Positions 17,293-26,587 of a DNA stretch of 64,000 nucleotides are shown one piece after another. Both the position numbers and the translations under genes were made by a program. Numbering within the stretch: position 1 is the first letter of the stretch; the number at the start of each line of letters is the position of its first letter. The notes beneath the pieces are model-generated. The model was not told the origin of the DNA. It ran no database searches and worked only from the letters and a program-made list of their open reading frames with translations. Source of the stretch: Janthinobacterium sp. (GTDB taxonomy: Bacteria; Pseudomonadota; Gammaproteobacteria; Burkholderiales; Burkholderiaceae_D); contig NZ_RFSK01000005.1 in assembly GCF_009923995.1 (NCBI RefSeq), positions 107,131 through 171,130 on the forward strand, written 5' to 3'.

Positions 17293-19213
17293 TGCCAACG
17301 CTCCCTTCCCACGATTCCGAAAGCAGGTCAGTGATCTTCACGCGGATGGTACCCGCGTTGTCCGGCACGTTGTAAATGCCCCTTACCAGGTCGCCCTTGC
17401 TCGGAATATCTAGCACTGTCGGTTGCAACACTGCTCCATCGTAGTTCCAGTCGATCAGCACGCTTTCCGTAAGCTCCCTCCAGTCGTCCACTACCTCTTT
17501 CTGGAGAGAGAGCTTCTGTAACAGATTCATCGGGTAGAAATTGACGATGACCAGCTCACCCTCCTTTATAGCAACCTTTGCCTCAGAGTCACGCCTGAAC
17601 TCCAGATCGGCCTTATCTCGCAGGATATCGACCACCTTTACATCGATCTTGAAGGGCTTCGCAACCAGAATCAGTTGCGCTGCCAAATCTGGCTCGTGGC
17701 CCATACAGACAAGGGTGATCTTCTCGACTGCGCGATTCGGGTTTTCGTTATGACGGCGCTGCCACGTTTTCTGGTCAAAGTTGTGGATCAGCTCGTTCAA
17801 GTCTGCGCGCGTGGCAATGCGGTTGACTGGCATTATCTTAACCATACGCCCGTCCTTCTCACCATCGAACACGGTGTTGAATTCCAGCTTCTGCACCTCC
17901 AACGCCTCGATCAGCAGCTCCTTCGCTTGGACTGGGTTCCGGAAAATGTCATAGTGATTGACGTTGTGCAACTCGAACCCAGTGAAGGACTTCGTCTCGC
18001 CACTGAGTGATTTCTGTCGCAATTCCTCGGCAATGCCGAGGAGACGCTTGGTGGTCGTCTGGATCGCGCCAAGGTTGATGTCGGCACCAATGAAGCGACG
18101 ACCCAGTTGCATCGCGACAGCTTGCGTAGTTCCTGATCCCATGAAGCAATCGAGAACAAGTTCACCCGGCCGGGAACAAGCCAAGATGATTCGTTCCAAA
18201 AGGGTTTCTGTCTTCTCTGTAGGATAGTCAACGTACTGAGGGTCTTTCATGGTCCATACATCTTGTACGCGATTCCCTTCATCTTCGTCTGCATACCGAA
18301 TTAATCGTGGATTACCGGAGGACGACCATTCAATCTTTCCCTGAGTATCAAAGTGATCAAGTTGCGAATGAACGTATGCCCAGTGTCGCCCACGTGGTGG
18401 TGGCAAGCCGCGCCATGGCTGACCGGTCTGCCCTGCTCGCTCTCCAGGTGCGTGCAAAGCCACCGTCGTAAATCTGCGACCTGTGCCATCCACCTTTTCA
18501 AAGATGCGAACTAAGTCTTCTGAATCTTTTTCTTCACGGAGCGGTGTCCAGGCGTAGTTGTCCCCACCCTTTCGATAGAAAAGTACAGTGTCATGAATAT
18601 TGCCGAACGCAGTCAAATCCGAGTTTTTCGGGTTTGACTTAATTCGTGCGATCTCATTGCAGAAGTTTACCTGACCGAAAATTTCGTCAAGCAGACAACG
18701 GATATGATGATTTTTATGCCAGTCGCAGTGAAGAAAAATAGCACCAGTTGGGCTAAGTAGCTCTCTCAGTAGGAGAAGTCTTTCATATAGGAACTGGAGA
18801 TACTCGTCGTTCGTCCAGATATCCCCATACTGTTTTTCCTCAAATGCAGCTTGATCTCCTCTTGCCTTGTTTCCACGAAGTGAAACCTGTTTTCTATAAT
18901 CTGCTTTCGAATCGAACGGGGGGTCGATGTAGATCAAATCAACTTTGCCTCTAAATTCCTTCAGCAGATGACTCATCACCTGCAGGTTGTCGCCCCAAAA
19001 GATTTTGTTACGCCAACCGTCAACTTCCTCACCATGGATTTCCTTCAATTGCGCTGGGTAGTATTGTGTTGAAGTGAACGGACGCTTGCCCCGCCAATTG
19101 AGCATCGGAAAGCCCTTGATCGGCTCGAACTCGTACTTCTCGACGTTAGTCGTCCCGCCGTTGGGCGTAGTCAGTTGCAGACTTTCCTGCATAGGGGTAT
19201 TGGTGTTTTTCAT
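17282..19213 (-). CDS. mod: Type III R-M site-specific DNA methyltransferase (Mod)
   Basis: A 643-residue N6-adenine/N4-cytosine-type methyltransferase. DPPF (residues 97-100, in LIYIDPPFDSK) is the catalytic motif, and it precedes the SAM-binding FMGSGTT (357-363), the beta-class order typical of Mod proteins. The region between probably holds the target-recognition domain; the C-terminal 280 residues carry the Res-interacting part. The start at 19213 is fixed by overlap with the upstream stop (ATGA). The 3' end overlaps Res. It would methylate one strand of an asymmetric site and provide specificity to the complex. No simple-sequence repeat that would allow phase variation is visible in the gene. 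Confidence 0.93.
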   Translation of the reverse strand: MKNTNTPMQESLQLTTPNGGTTNVEKYEFEPIKGFPMLNWRGKRPFTSTQYYPAQLKEIHGEEVDGWRNKIFWGDNLQVMSHLLKEFRGKVDLIYIDPPFDSKADYRKQVSLRGNKARGDQAAFEEKQYGDIWTNDEYLQFLYERLLLLRELLSPTGAIFLHCDWHKNHHIRCLLDEIFGQVNFCNEIARIKSNPKNSDLTAFGNIHDTVLFYRKGGDNYAWTPLREEKDSEDLVRIFEKVDGTGRRFTTVALHAPGERAGQTGQPWRGLPPPRGRHWAYVHSQLDHFDTQGKIEWSSSGNPRLIRYADEDEGNRVQDVWTMKDPQYVDYPTEKTETLLERIILACSRPGELVLDCFMGSGTTQAVAMQLGRRFIGADINLGAIQTTTKRLLGIAEELRQKSLSGETKSFTGFELHNVNHYDIFRNPVQAKELLIEALEVQKLEFNTVFDGEKDGRMVKIMPVNRIATRADLNELIHNFDQKTWQRRHNENPNRAVEKITLVCMGHEPDLAAQLILVAKPFKIDVKVVDILRDKADLEFRRDSEAKVAIKEGELVIVNFYPMNLLQKLSLQKEVVDDWRELTESVLIDWNYDGAVLQPTVLDIPSKGDLVRGIYNVPDNAGTIRVKITDLLSESWEGSVGNGD

Positions 19214-22128
19214 TTGTCGTTTTCCCTGAATATCCAATTCTTGTTGTCGCAGTAAGCGCGCATGTCACAGTTCTGGCACAGCTTGGCCGGGCGGGCCGCA
19301 ATCTGGTAGTCGTGCCGCTCGATACGCGCCACGATTTCATCGAAGCGTGCAATGGTTTTCCCGATAGCGCGGTCGTCCTTGGTGAAGGAAATATAAGGAT
19401 TTCCGCCATCCTCACCGGTGTAGTACAGATGCATACGGCTAACTCTTTGGCCGGTACGTTCCTCGACCAGATGGGCATACACTTCCAACTGATGCTGGTA
19501 CTGCTGGATTCTGCTGCGATCCTTTTCCATGTCGGGCTTCTTCTCCGACTTGAAGTCGATAATCTCGACCGTGTCGTTTTCGCCCCGGATGAGGTCGACG
19601 CTGCCCTTAAGTATGTATTGATCCTTTATTAGGGATATCTCGACCTCGGCTTCTTTGATCCGATCCCAATTTCCATTCTCGCGCTCGTGGTAGCGCATTA
19701 CGTGTAGCAGCGCCGCCTGCTGGGAGCTGGGAGCGAGGTATACACGCTCCTTTTTGGAAAGCAGGGCGTAGTTAGCCGAGAACCAATCTTTAATGGTGTC
19801 AACACTGATGCTGCCCTCCTCGCCGCGTAAGACTGCCTTGTGTATATCCTCGATAGTTTGATGCACCAAGGTACCGAAAAGCATCGGGCTCTCGCGGATC
19901 GCGGCGAACTCCAGTTCCTTAAAAAAACGGTATTGTTCAGCGCAGTTTTCGAAAACTGTGATGTGCGAGGTGAATGAGTATTCACGCTTAAGGTTGATCT
20001 GCTTGACCGGCGCGTAAGTGAGGACGGCGAGGTCAACGTCTCGCCAACTTGGAAGTTCGTAGAACATGCGCTCGAAGTATTTGGACGGCGACCTTCCCCG
20101 CCCCTGCTTTTCTTGAGCGGCCAGCACCAACAAATTTTGTGAGCGGGAAAAGGCTGTGTAGAACAGGCGCCAGAAGTCGAAGTTCTTGATAAGGTCAAGC
20201 GGCTCAAAGCGCTCCTTCGAGAGGTAGCCACCATCTTCCAGTAGCACGTCCAGTGCGCTGTATTGCTTGCGCGGTACCGCCTCGAGTGAGCCGCAGACGA
20301 CAACAGGAAACTCTAACCCTTTGGACTGGTGGATAGTGAGGAAGGACACACAGCCTTTGGGCGCGTACTCCGCCTCGTCCTCGTATTCGCCGATGCCGCC
20401 ATCCACCAGAAAACGCAGGAACTGGTTAAACAGGTCGCGGATGTTCTTTTCCAGCCATTCGGGGTTGAGCACGCTGACAAAATGCAAGTACTCGAACTTG
20501 GTAAGCAGCTTGGAGAAGGTTCCGAGATTGCGCGAAGCGCGGCCCTTGTCCACGCCCTGCACGGCATCCTCGGCGAGGAAGCGCCCGAACAGCGGAAACT
20601 GGAGCAGCTGATAAAACAGGCCGGAGAACGAGTAGTCGGTATTCTGAGTCAGCACTGCGTGGCGCTTGGCCAGAGGGCGCGCCCAATCCAGCAGGGGCTT
20701 GTTCTCAGGTTTGCGCAGTTCCGTAATAAAGGCTGCGAAGCACTGCTGGTCGTAGTAATCCCAGATTGGCAGCGTGACGCCTTCAGCCCAAGCCCTCACC
20801 TTGGGGAACTGCGGGAACAGGAAGATCAGCGCACCAATCATCAGGCGGATTTCCTCGCGCTCGAAGAACATATTCGAGCGCGGTGAAAACACCGGAACGC
20901 CCTCGGCTTCGAGAAAGCGTGCCAGCGCGACCACTTTGTCGTTCTTGACTGAGCGGAACAGGAAGGCGACCTGGTTCCAGTCCGATAGGTTGCCGGATAC
21001 TTTTAGGCCGTTGAGGAAGGCCAGTACCTCGGCATGCCAGTTAGTGGTTTCGTCCTTGTTGTCAGTGGCGGCCAGCCGCACAGCCGTGGGCACGTCGGGA
21101 AAGACATCCTCGCGCGGGACAATCTGCTTGGTGAAGCGGAAGACGCGCGTACCATCGTCCCACGACTGCTCACGCATCCATTCGTTATAGAAACGGATGA
21201 TATCCGGGTGCGACCGATAGTTGACGGAGAGCGTAACACACTTGCACAGACCTTCGTCGAACAGCGCGGGGAACTCCAGGATATTGCGAATGGTGGCCCC
21301 GCGAAAGCGGTACAACCCTTGATCATCGTCACCGACTACGCACAAATTGCGCTTCTCGCCCGCCAGCAGCAGCAGGATGCGCTCCTGAATGGTGTTGGTG
21401 TCTTGGTACTCGTCAACCATCAGGTAGGTCACCTTCTCGCGCAATTGCGCCAGCACATCGGGGCGCCTTTCCAACAGTTGCAGCGCCTCGTACTGGATGC
21501 CCGAGAAGTCAAGCGAGTTGTTCTCGTGCAGCAGCTCCTGATACTTAGCAAAGCACGTGGCCAACGCGCGGATTTCCAATTCAGGGGCAGCTGCCAGGGT
21601 GGCGAGATCGAGCGCTTCCTCGCTGACTTTGTTGAGCCACTTGAGCAGGTTCTCCGACTGCGCCCAGCGGCCCAACTGGTCGTCACCAATGACGAGCTGG
21701 GCGTCGGGCAATTCGCGGAAGTACTTGATGCGCTGATACAGGAAGTATTGCTGGTCAAACTGGTCGAACAACGTGAAGCTGCGCTTGAGCCGGGTGAACT
21801 CTCGAAAGTCCTCCAGGATGCGCAGACAGATCGAGTGAAAGGTACCCAGATACATCTCGTTGAGGTTGAACATAATGCCCAACTCGCTTAAACGGTTCGA
21901 GATGCGAGTAGTCAGTTCGCGAGCCGCTTTGTCGGTGAATGTCACGACGAACAGCGACTCGGGAGCCACGCCATTATGCGTGATGAGATATACGATTCGC
22001 TCCACGAGCGTAAAGGTCTTACCGGAGCCAGGGCCCGCAATGATCAGCACCGGGCCCTCGGTGGCCAGGATGGCTTCCCGTTGCCGCGAATTCGCCTTGC
22101 TCTGGAGGTCGGGGAAAGAGTTCGTCAT
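19210..22128 (-). CDS. UvrD/PcrA-type helicase fused to Fe-S PD-(D/E)xK nuclease
   Basis: A 972-residue SF1A helicase: Walker A GPGSGKT (32-38), Walker B region VDEYQDTN, motif III GDDDQGLYRFRG, motif V-like TIHQSKGLEFPVV and motif VI YTAFSRSQNLL. The last 250 residues form a RecB/AddB/Cas4-like nuclease: HQTIEDIH, GSVDLIRG, then IIDFKSEKK, with CQNCDMRAYC near the end (C951, C954, C960) and an upstream Cys in FENCAEQY as the likely fourth ligand of an Fe-S cluster. It would unwind and degrade DNA ends. The ATG at 22128 overlaps the upstream HTH gene stop, and its own stop overlaps Mod. Having such a protein inside an R-M operon is unusual. Confidence 0.9.
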   Translation of the reverse strand: MTNSFPDLQSKANSRQREAILATEGPVLIIAGPGSGKTFTLVERIVYLITHNGVAPESLFVVTFTDKAARELTTRISNRLSELGIMFNLNEMYLGTFHSICLRILEDFREFTRLKRSFTLFDQFDQQYFLYQRIKYFRELPDAQLVIGDDQLGRWAQSENLLKWLNKVSEEALDLATLAAAPELEIRALATCFAKYQELLHENNSLDFSGIQYEALQLLERRPDVLAQLREKVTYLMVDEYQDTNTIQERILLLLAGEKRNLCVVGDDDQGLYRFRGATIRNILEFPALFDEGLCKCVTLSVNYRSHPDIIRFYNEWMREQSWDDGTRVFRFTKQIVPREDVFPDVPTAVRLAATDNKDETTNWHAEVLAFLNGLKVSGNLSDWNQVAFLFRSVKNDKVVALARFLEAEGVPVFSPRSNMFFEREEIRLMIGALIFLFPQFPKVRAWAEGVTLPIWDYYDQQCFAAFITELRKPENKPLLDWARPLAKRHAVLTQNTDYSFSGLFYQLLQFPLFGRFLAEDAVQGVDKGRASRNLGTFSKLLTKFEYLHFVSVLNPEWLEKNIRDLFNQFLRFLVDGGIGEYEDEAEYAPKGCVSFLTIHQSKGLEFPVVVCGSLEAVPRKQYSALDVLLEDGGYLSKERFEPLDLIKNFDFWRLFYTAFSRSQNLLVLAAQEKQGRGRSPSKYFERMFYELPSWRDVDLAVLTYAPVKQINLKREYSFTSHITVFENCAEQYRFFKELEFAAIRESPMLFGTLVHQTIEDIHKAVLRGEEGSISVDTIKDWFSANYALLSKKERVYLAPSSQQAALLHVMRYHERENGNWDRIKEAEVEISLIKDQYILKGSVDLIRGENDTVEIIDFKSEKKPDMEKDRSRIQQYQHQLEVYAHLVEERTGQRVSRMHLYYTGEDGGNPYISFTKDDRAIGKTIARFDEIVARIERHDYQIAARPAKLCQNCDMRAYCDNKNWIFRENDK

Positions 22129-22340
22129 TTGCCCGCCCCTTCGTCGGCGGAGTCCGTCGCCTCGCCTATCTGGCTGGCTATCCACTGATCAAGTTCCGCT
22201 CGACGGAACCGCCACGTACCACCAAGCTTGAATGCCGGAACCCTTCCACTCGACGCGAGTCGATAAACCGTGCGTTTGCCGACCTTCAGGTATACAGCGA
22301 CCTCGTCAATTGTAAGGATCTCGGCTGGATGGTCGCTCAT
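22125..22340 (-). CDS. Excisionase-family helix-turn-helix DNA-binding protein
   Basis: A 71-residue winged-helix protein with the excisionase/HTH_17 pattern: ILTIDEVAVYLKVGKRTVYRLASSGRVPAFKLGGTWRFRR-type sequence ending in AELDQWI. I chose the ATG at 22340 because AGGTG lies six bases upstream. Its stop overlaps the helicase start (ATGA), so it is the first gene of the operon. This position suggests that it regulates the operon or the divergent gene at 22508, or helps guide the complex to DNA; excision of the island is another possibility. Confidence 0.82.
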   Translation of the reverse strand: MSDHPAEILTIDEVAVYLKVGKRTVYRLASSGRVPAFKLGGTWRFRRAELDQWIASQIGEATDSADEGAGK

Positions 22341-22405
22341 TTTTTCACCTGTCGGCATTGCAATAAAGGGGTGGTTACTGGTACAACTTGTCACAATAGG
22401 GCAAG

Positions 22406-22411
22406 ATTATA
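22406..22411 (-). promoter_or_regulatory. Candidate -10 of the HTH-UvrD-Mod-Res operon
   Basis: A perfect TATAAT on the minus strand, about 66 bases upstream of the HTH start codon, in the 167-base divergent gap. The -35 is weak, which would fit control by the HTH protein. Confidence 0.45.
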
Positions 22412-22507
22412 CAAACTTGGCAAAACGTAACACAGGAATATGTGTATTTGCCCTCACATTCTTGCTTTTTCACGGCTGCAAGAAGTGAACCAACAAAGGA
22501 AGCAACA

Positions 22508-25500
22508 GTGACATCGAACTACGAGGCAATTTGCCAGGAGAATCGGCAGCGGTATGGCACCGAAATAGGACGGATTGGCCCCATGCTGCTGGCGGATCGC
22601 TACGATGATCGAACGCATTTTATCTTCGAATTGCTTCAGAACGCCGAGGACGCTCTCAGTCGGCGTGGGACGTCGATGGGAGCCAGGGGGGTCAACTTTA
22701 ATCTAACAGCCTATAGCCTAGCTCTCACGCACTTTGGACGCCCGTTTGACGAAGCGGACGTACGGGGCGTGTGTGGCATCGCTGAAAGCACCAAGGACAA
22801 ATTTTCGATTGGCCGATTTGGCATCGGTTTCAAGTCCGTCTACACGTTCACCGACCGACCCGAGATTCATTCCGGCGCGGAAGACTTCGCCGTTGAGAAT
22901 TACGTTCTGCCGAAACGGGAAGTCTTCCGCGCGCGCAAACGTGACGAAACGCAGATTATCTTGCCGCTGAAATCTGGAGACGAGACTGCAATTCAGGAAA
23001 TCACAGAAGGCTTCAAACGCCTAGGCCCAAGCGCCCTTCTATTTTTGAGGCAAATCGACGAGATCAATTGGGATGTAGACGGAGGGGCATCAGGCGTTTA
23101 TTTGCGTAGCCCCCCTGAGTCCCTCGGTCATAACGTTCAACGGATCACTGTGATCGGTCAGGAAAGTGGCCTGCAGGAGATTGATCAGAACTGGTTGGTA
23201 TTTCACCGTGACGTGTTCACAGTTAACCAAGAAAAAGTTGGTCGAGTCGAGATTGCTTTTTCACTACACGCAATCGAGTCCGGATCGGCCCGTTGGTCGG
23301 TACAACCAGTAACAGCGTCGCCTCTCGTAGTGTTCTTCCCAACAGTGGTTTCAACCAATCTGGGTTTTCTCGTTCAAGGGCCCTACCGCACAACTCCCAG
23401 CCGCGACAACATTCCGAGAGGAGATCCATGGAATCAGCATCTGGTGACGGAGACAGCCAACCTACTAGTCGAGGCCATGCATTGGCTGCGCGATGAATCA
23501 ATGCTCGACATTTCCGCCTTGCGCTGCCTCCCCCTAGATCGCGAGAAGTTCCCCGATGGCTCGATGTTCGCGCCGCTCTTCGACGCTGTGCGCGACGCGC
23601 TGACTGAGGAGACACTTCTACCGACCTTTGATGGTAGATATGCCCCTGCTTCTCTAGCAAAGTTGGCTCGCACCCAAGAGCTACGCGAACTCTTTAGTCC
23701 TGAGCAGGTTTCCATGCTATTTGGAAGCGAAGTTACGGCATGGCTAACCGGAGACATGACGCAAGATCGTGCCCCTGAGATTCGCCAATATGTGATGCGA
23801 GAACTAGGCGTCGCCGAGGTGACGCCGGTAACGTTAGTACCGCGACTGAACCAGAGTTTTTTGGAGGCGCAGCCAGATGACTGGATATTGCGACTGTACG
23901 AGTTCCTAAGCGGCCAGGAAGCGGCATTGCGTCGCCGCCTCGACACGATTCCTCTCATTCGCCTCTCTGATGGCTCCCATGTCATCGCACGCGAAAACGG
24001 CAAGCCAAAGGCATTTCTGCCAAGTTCCTTTGAAACTGGCTTCCCAACGATGCATCCCGCCGTCTGTGCAACTGCGGAGGTGCGCAGTTTTCTAATCTCT
24101 CTCGGCATCACCGAGCCAGACCCGGTAGATGACGTCGTTTGGAATGTCCTGCCGAAGTATCGCCAAGATAAGGTAGCCGTGGATAAAGTCCAGTATGCCG
24201 CCGACATCGAACGCATCCTCACGGCTTTCGCCTCTGACTCGAAGGCACAGCGGGATAAGCTTCTGTCCGCACTTCGCGAAGCATCTTTCGTGATGGTGAT
24301 AGACGCAGGTGATGGTATCGGGTATCTCGCCCAACCTACCGGCATCTATATCGCCACAGATCGATTGAAGCAGCTATTTTCGGGAGTGGCCGACGTTTTG
24401 ATCGTCGATGACTCCTATGCCTGTCTGCGTGGCGAAAGCATGCGTGAGCTTTTGGATGCCTGCGGAGCATTGCGATATCCGCGTCCGATAGAGGCGCCTC
24501 GCGTGCTAACATCAATTGAGCGCCAGGAACTACGTCGGCAAACTGGCCACGAGGCTACATCCGGAATCAACGACCGAATCATAGACTGGCTTCTTCAGGG
24601 GTTCGACGACCTGCTGAAAGCGCTACCTACACTCCCAGCCAAGGAGCGGGTCCATCGAGCAAGCCTCATATGGGACAGTCTAGGCGATCTTGAGGAGCGG
24701 CGTGGGCGCGGGATCTTCGAAGGCGCGTACAGTTGGACGCACAACGGCAGTTATAGAAAGGAGTTTCCAGCGGCTTTCGTGCGCCAGCTAAATGCGATGT
24801 CTTGGGTGCCAGACATACACGGTGAACTCCATCCCCCAAGCCTTATTATGTTCGCCCCTCTTGGCTGGAAGTCCAACCCATTTTTGTTGAGCAAGATCGT
24901 CTTCAGGCCACCGATCATCGACCAACTGGCGAAGGAAGCTGGCATCGATCCTGCCGCGCTAGATCTATTGAAGTTGCTCGGAATCACAAGCGTCGCCGAA
25001 TTGACGGCTCGGCTTGGCATCACCGGACAGCCGTCGGGACTGGAAACTAAGCCAGAGGAGCCAGACGCGGCAGAGCCATCTGGCGATGACGTCTACGGCA
25101 ACGCGAAGGATTTGTATGGCGACGATATGCCAGAGATTCCCCCTGGTACACCTGACCCGGACGGCGGCGATGTAGAGAAGGGGGGGGCGGGTAGTTGCGG
25201 CGGACACGGTCAACCTCGTGCCAGCGACGCTGCATCAGGAAGCGGAACGGGTAACGGAGGTTCGCAGGGGGGCGGTTCAAGTCGGCATGGCGAAAAAGGC
25301 GAAAGGGGTGAAATATCCGGTGGAGGGCCCCACGGGAGGAGATCCCCCGGTCAAGGTGGAGGACGTCAGTTCATCTCATATTTGGGCACCCATCCTGACG
25401 AAGATGGGCAAGATCCAGACGGCCTTGATCAGGCAGCCCGGATGAGGATTGAGGAGTTAGCTATCAATCAAATTCTCAAGTTCGAGCCCGCTCTGATGCG

Positions 25501-25801
25501 GACACCAGCAGGTACCCCTGGGTACGACCTGTATGAGAACGACATCACTGGCAAGCCTGCTCGCTGGATTGAGGTTAAGTCAATGACAGGCACACTCGCT
25601 GATCGACCGGTGGGTATTTCTCGTACCCAATTCGACTATGCCCAAGATCGAGGCGCAAGGTATTGGTTGTACGTCGTCGAGCATGCAACTGACCCCGAAC
25701 AAATACGAATACTACGAATTCAAGACCCTGTGGCGCATGCCCGGACGTTTACGTTTGACCAGGGATGGATCGAGATCGCCCGAACAGTACCTCCAACGTG
25801 A
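22508..25801 (+). CDS. HSP90-like (sacsin-type) ATPase with C-terminal DUF3883 domain
   Basis: A 1097-residue protein starting at GTG, with AAGGAAG about six bases upstream. The N-terminus is a GHKL/HSP90-type ATPase as in sacsin: FELLQNAEDA (Mg-binding N45) and GRFGIGFKSVY (about 102-112), followed by EIHSG. The middle is long and helical with no motif I can name. Residues of about 870-953 form a Gly/Ser/Asp-rich flexible linker. The last 130 residues (YDLYENDI, ARWIEVKS, RTQFDYAQDRG, YWLYVVEHA) are a DUF3883 domain, a restriction-endonuclease-like fold found in many conflict systems; WIEVKS may be its active-site strand. It diverges from the R-M/helicase operon, suggesting a joint system. 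Confidence 0.88.
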   Translation: MTSNYEAICQENRQRYGTEIGRIGPMLLADRYDDRTHFIFELLQNAEDALSRRGTSMGARGVNFNLTAYSLALTHFGRPFDEADVRGVCGIAESTKDKFSIGRFGIGFKSVYTFTDRPEIHSGAEDFAVENYVLPKREVFRARKRDETQIILPLKSGDETAIQEITEGFKRLGPSALLFLRQIDEINWDVDGGASGVYLRSPPESLGHNVQRITVIGQESGLQEIDQNWLVFHRDVFTVNQEKVGRVEIAFSLHAIESGSARWSVQPVTASPLVVFFPTVVSTNLGFLVQGPYRTTPSRDNIPRGDPWNQHLVTETANLLVEAMHWLRDESMLDISALRCLPLDREKFPDGSMFAPLFDAVRDALTEETLLPTFDGRYAPASLAKLARTQELRELFSPEQVSMLFGSEVTAWLTGDMTQDRAPEIRQYVMRELGVAEVTPVTLVPRLNQSFLEAQPDDWILRLYEFLSGQEAALRRRLDTIPLIRLSDGSHVIARENGKPKAFLPSSFETGFPTMHPAVCATAEVRSFLISLGITEPDPVDDVVWNVLPKYRQDKVAVDKVQYAADIERILTAFASDSKAQRDKLLSALREASFVMVIDAGDGIGYLAQPTGIYIATDRLKQLFSGVADVLIVDDSYACLRGESMRELLDACGALRYPRPIEAPRVLTSIERQELRRQTGHEATSGINDRIIDWLLQGFDDLLKALPTLPAKERVHRASLIWDSLGDLEERRGRGIFEGAYSWTHNGSYRKEFPAAFVRQLNAMSWVPDIHGELHPPSLIMFAPLGWKSNPFLLSKIVFRPPIIDQLAKEAGIDPAALDLLKLLGITSVAELTARLGITGQPSGLETKPEEPDAAEPSGDDVYGNAKDLYGDDMPEIPPGTPDPDGGDVEKGGAGSCGGHGQPRASDAASGSGTGNGGSQGGGSSRHGEKGERGEISGGGPHGRRSPGQGGGRQFISYLGTHPDEDGQDPDGLDQAARMRIEELAINQILKFEPALMRTPAGTPGYDLYENDITGKPARWIEVKSMTGTLADRPVGISRTQFDYAQDRGARYWLYVVEHATDPEQIRILRIQDPVAHARTFTFDQGWIEIARTVPPT

Positions 25802-25837
25802 CACCGTTGAAGCTTGCAGAAGCTCTGTGCACGAAAA

Positions 25838-25863
25838 CCCAACTGACCTGTCAGCCAGTTGGG
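25838..25863. terminator. Possible terminator hairpin past the DUF3883 gene
   Basis: CCCAACTG and CAGTTGGG form an 8-bp stem with a 10-base loop, 36 bases after the stop. A T tract follows only on the minus strand (GGGTTTTCG), so function on the plus strand is uncertain. Confidence 0.35.
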
Positions 25864-25899
25864 CCTTAAGCCACAAAGAGAATCACTACGCGATCATCA

Positions 25900-26277
25900 A
25901 AAGCGCCTGTTCAAGCGCCTTAGCCATAGCGGCCAGCAATCTCCTGCGCGGTGAGGATATCGTAACGGCACTCAACCGCCTCATTGCAAAACGGACGGCG
26001 CCGAAGTGCCAGTTCGTCGACAACGGCAGCGAATTTTCCGGGCAAATGCTGGACCTCTAGGCTTACCATCCCCATACCAAGATCGATTTCAGCCGGCAGG
26101 GAAGGCCGACCAACAACTGCTTCATCGAAACGTTCAACTGATCGCTGCGTGATGAATGCCTCAACGTCCACTGCTCCACCTCTCTATTCGAGGTCCAGGC
26201 CGTCTTGGAGGCATCGGTTGTGGATTACAATGAGATTCGGCCTCACATGGCTCTCAATGTGCCATCGCTGGCTTGAT
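25900..26277 (+). pseudogene. IS3-family (IS407-like) transposase OrfB remnant
   Basis: The 3' end of an integrase-core transposase is readable: LLRGEDIVTALNRLIAKR, FVDNGSEFSGQMLDL, stop TAG at 26058-26060, then in frame KIDFSRQGRPTNNCFIETFN, stop TGA, then SLRDECLNVHC and VVDYNEIRPHMALN. These match the D...DFxxxGxPxxNxxxExFNxxxRxECL end of IS3-type OrfB. The 5' part and both inverted repeats are missing or unrecognisable. With two stop codons and no OrfA, it is inert. The left limit is approximate. Confidence 0.8.
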
Positions 26278-26279
26278 AG

Positions 26280-26587
26280 CTTTTCTTAATGAATTGCACT
26301 CTGGTTTCGCGCAACGAGATGCACAGCCCGGCCAGGCGCCACGCATGCAGTACGTCGCCGCTGTCGCTGCACAGAGTACCGCTGACCGCAATAGGCCTCT
26401 AGATTTGAGGTTCCAGGTACAAGGCAAGTTCGAGGTTCCAGGTAAGTTCGAGGTACCAAGTTTTGGCTGGTTAGAAGCAAAGTAAAAGACCATCCATCAC
26501 GATCATTAAAAGTTGTAGTAACGGCTTTTACTGCTATTAAATGCAATTGGTAAACCTTGCATCTTCAACGCTTACCACTAACTTAAA
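26280..26587. other. Non-coding stretch with short degenerate repeats
   Basis: I see no gene here. Around 26402-26462 the motif GAGGTTCCAGGTA occurs about three times in degenerate form (GAGGTACCAAG in the last), giving a small tandem repeat. The rest has no structure that I can support. Confidence 0.5.

Noticed and set aside
14581..22128. BREX, DISARM or Dnd system
   Set aside because: No PglX/PglZ, BrxC, DrmA/DrmB or DndBCDE-type proteins are present; the methyltransferase and helicase fit type III Mod and Res instead.
26402..26462. Possible CRISPR-like or iteron repeat
   Set aside because: Only about three degenerate copies of GAGGTTCCAGGTA without regular spacers and with no cas genes; it is more likely a small tandem duplication.
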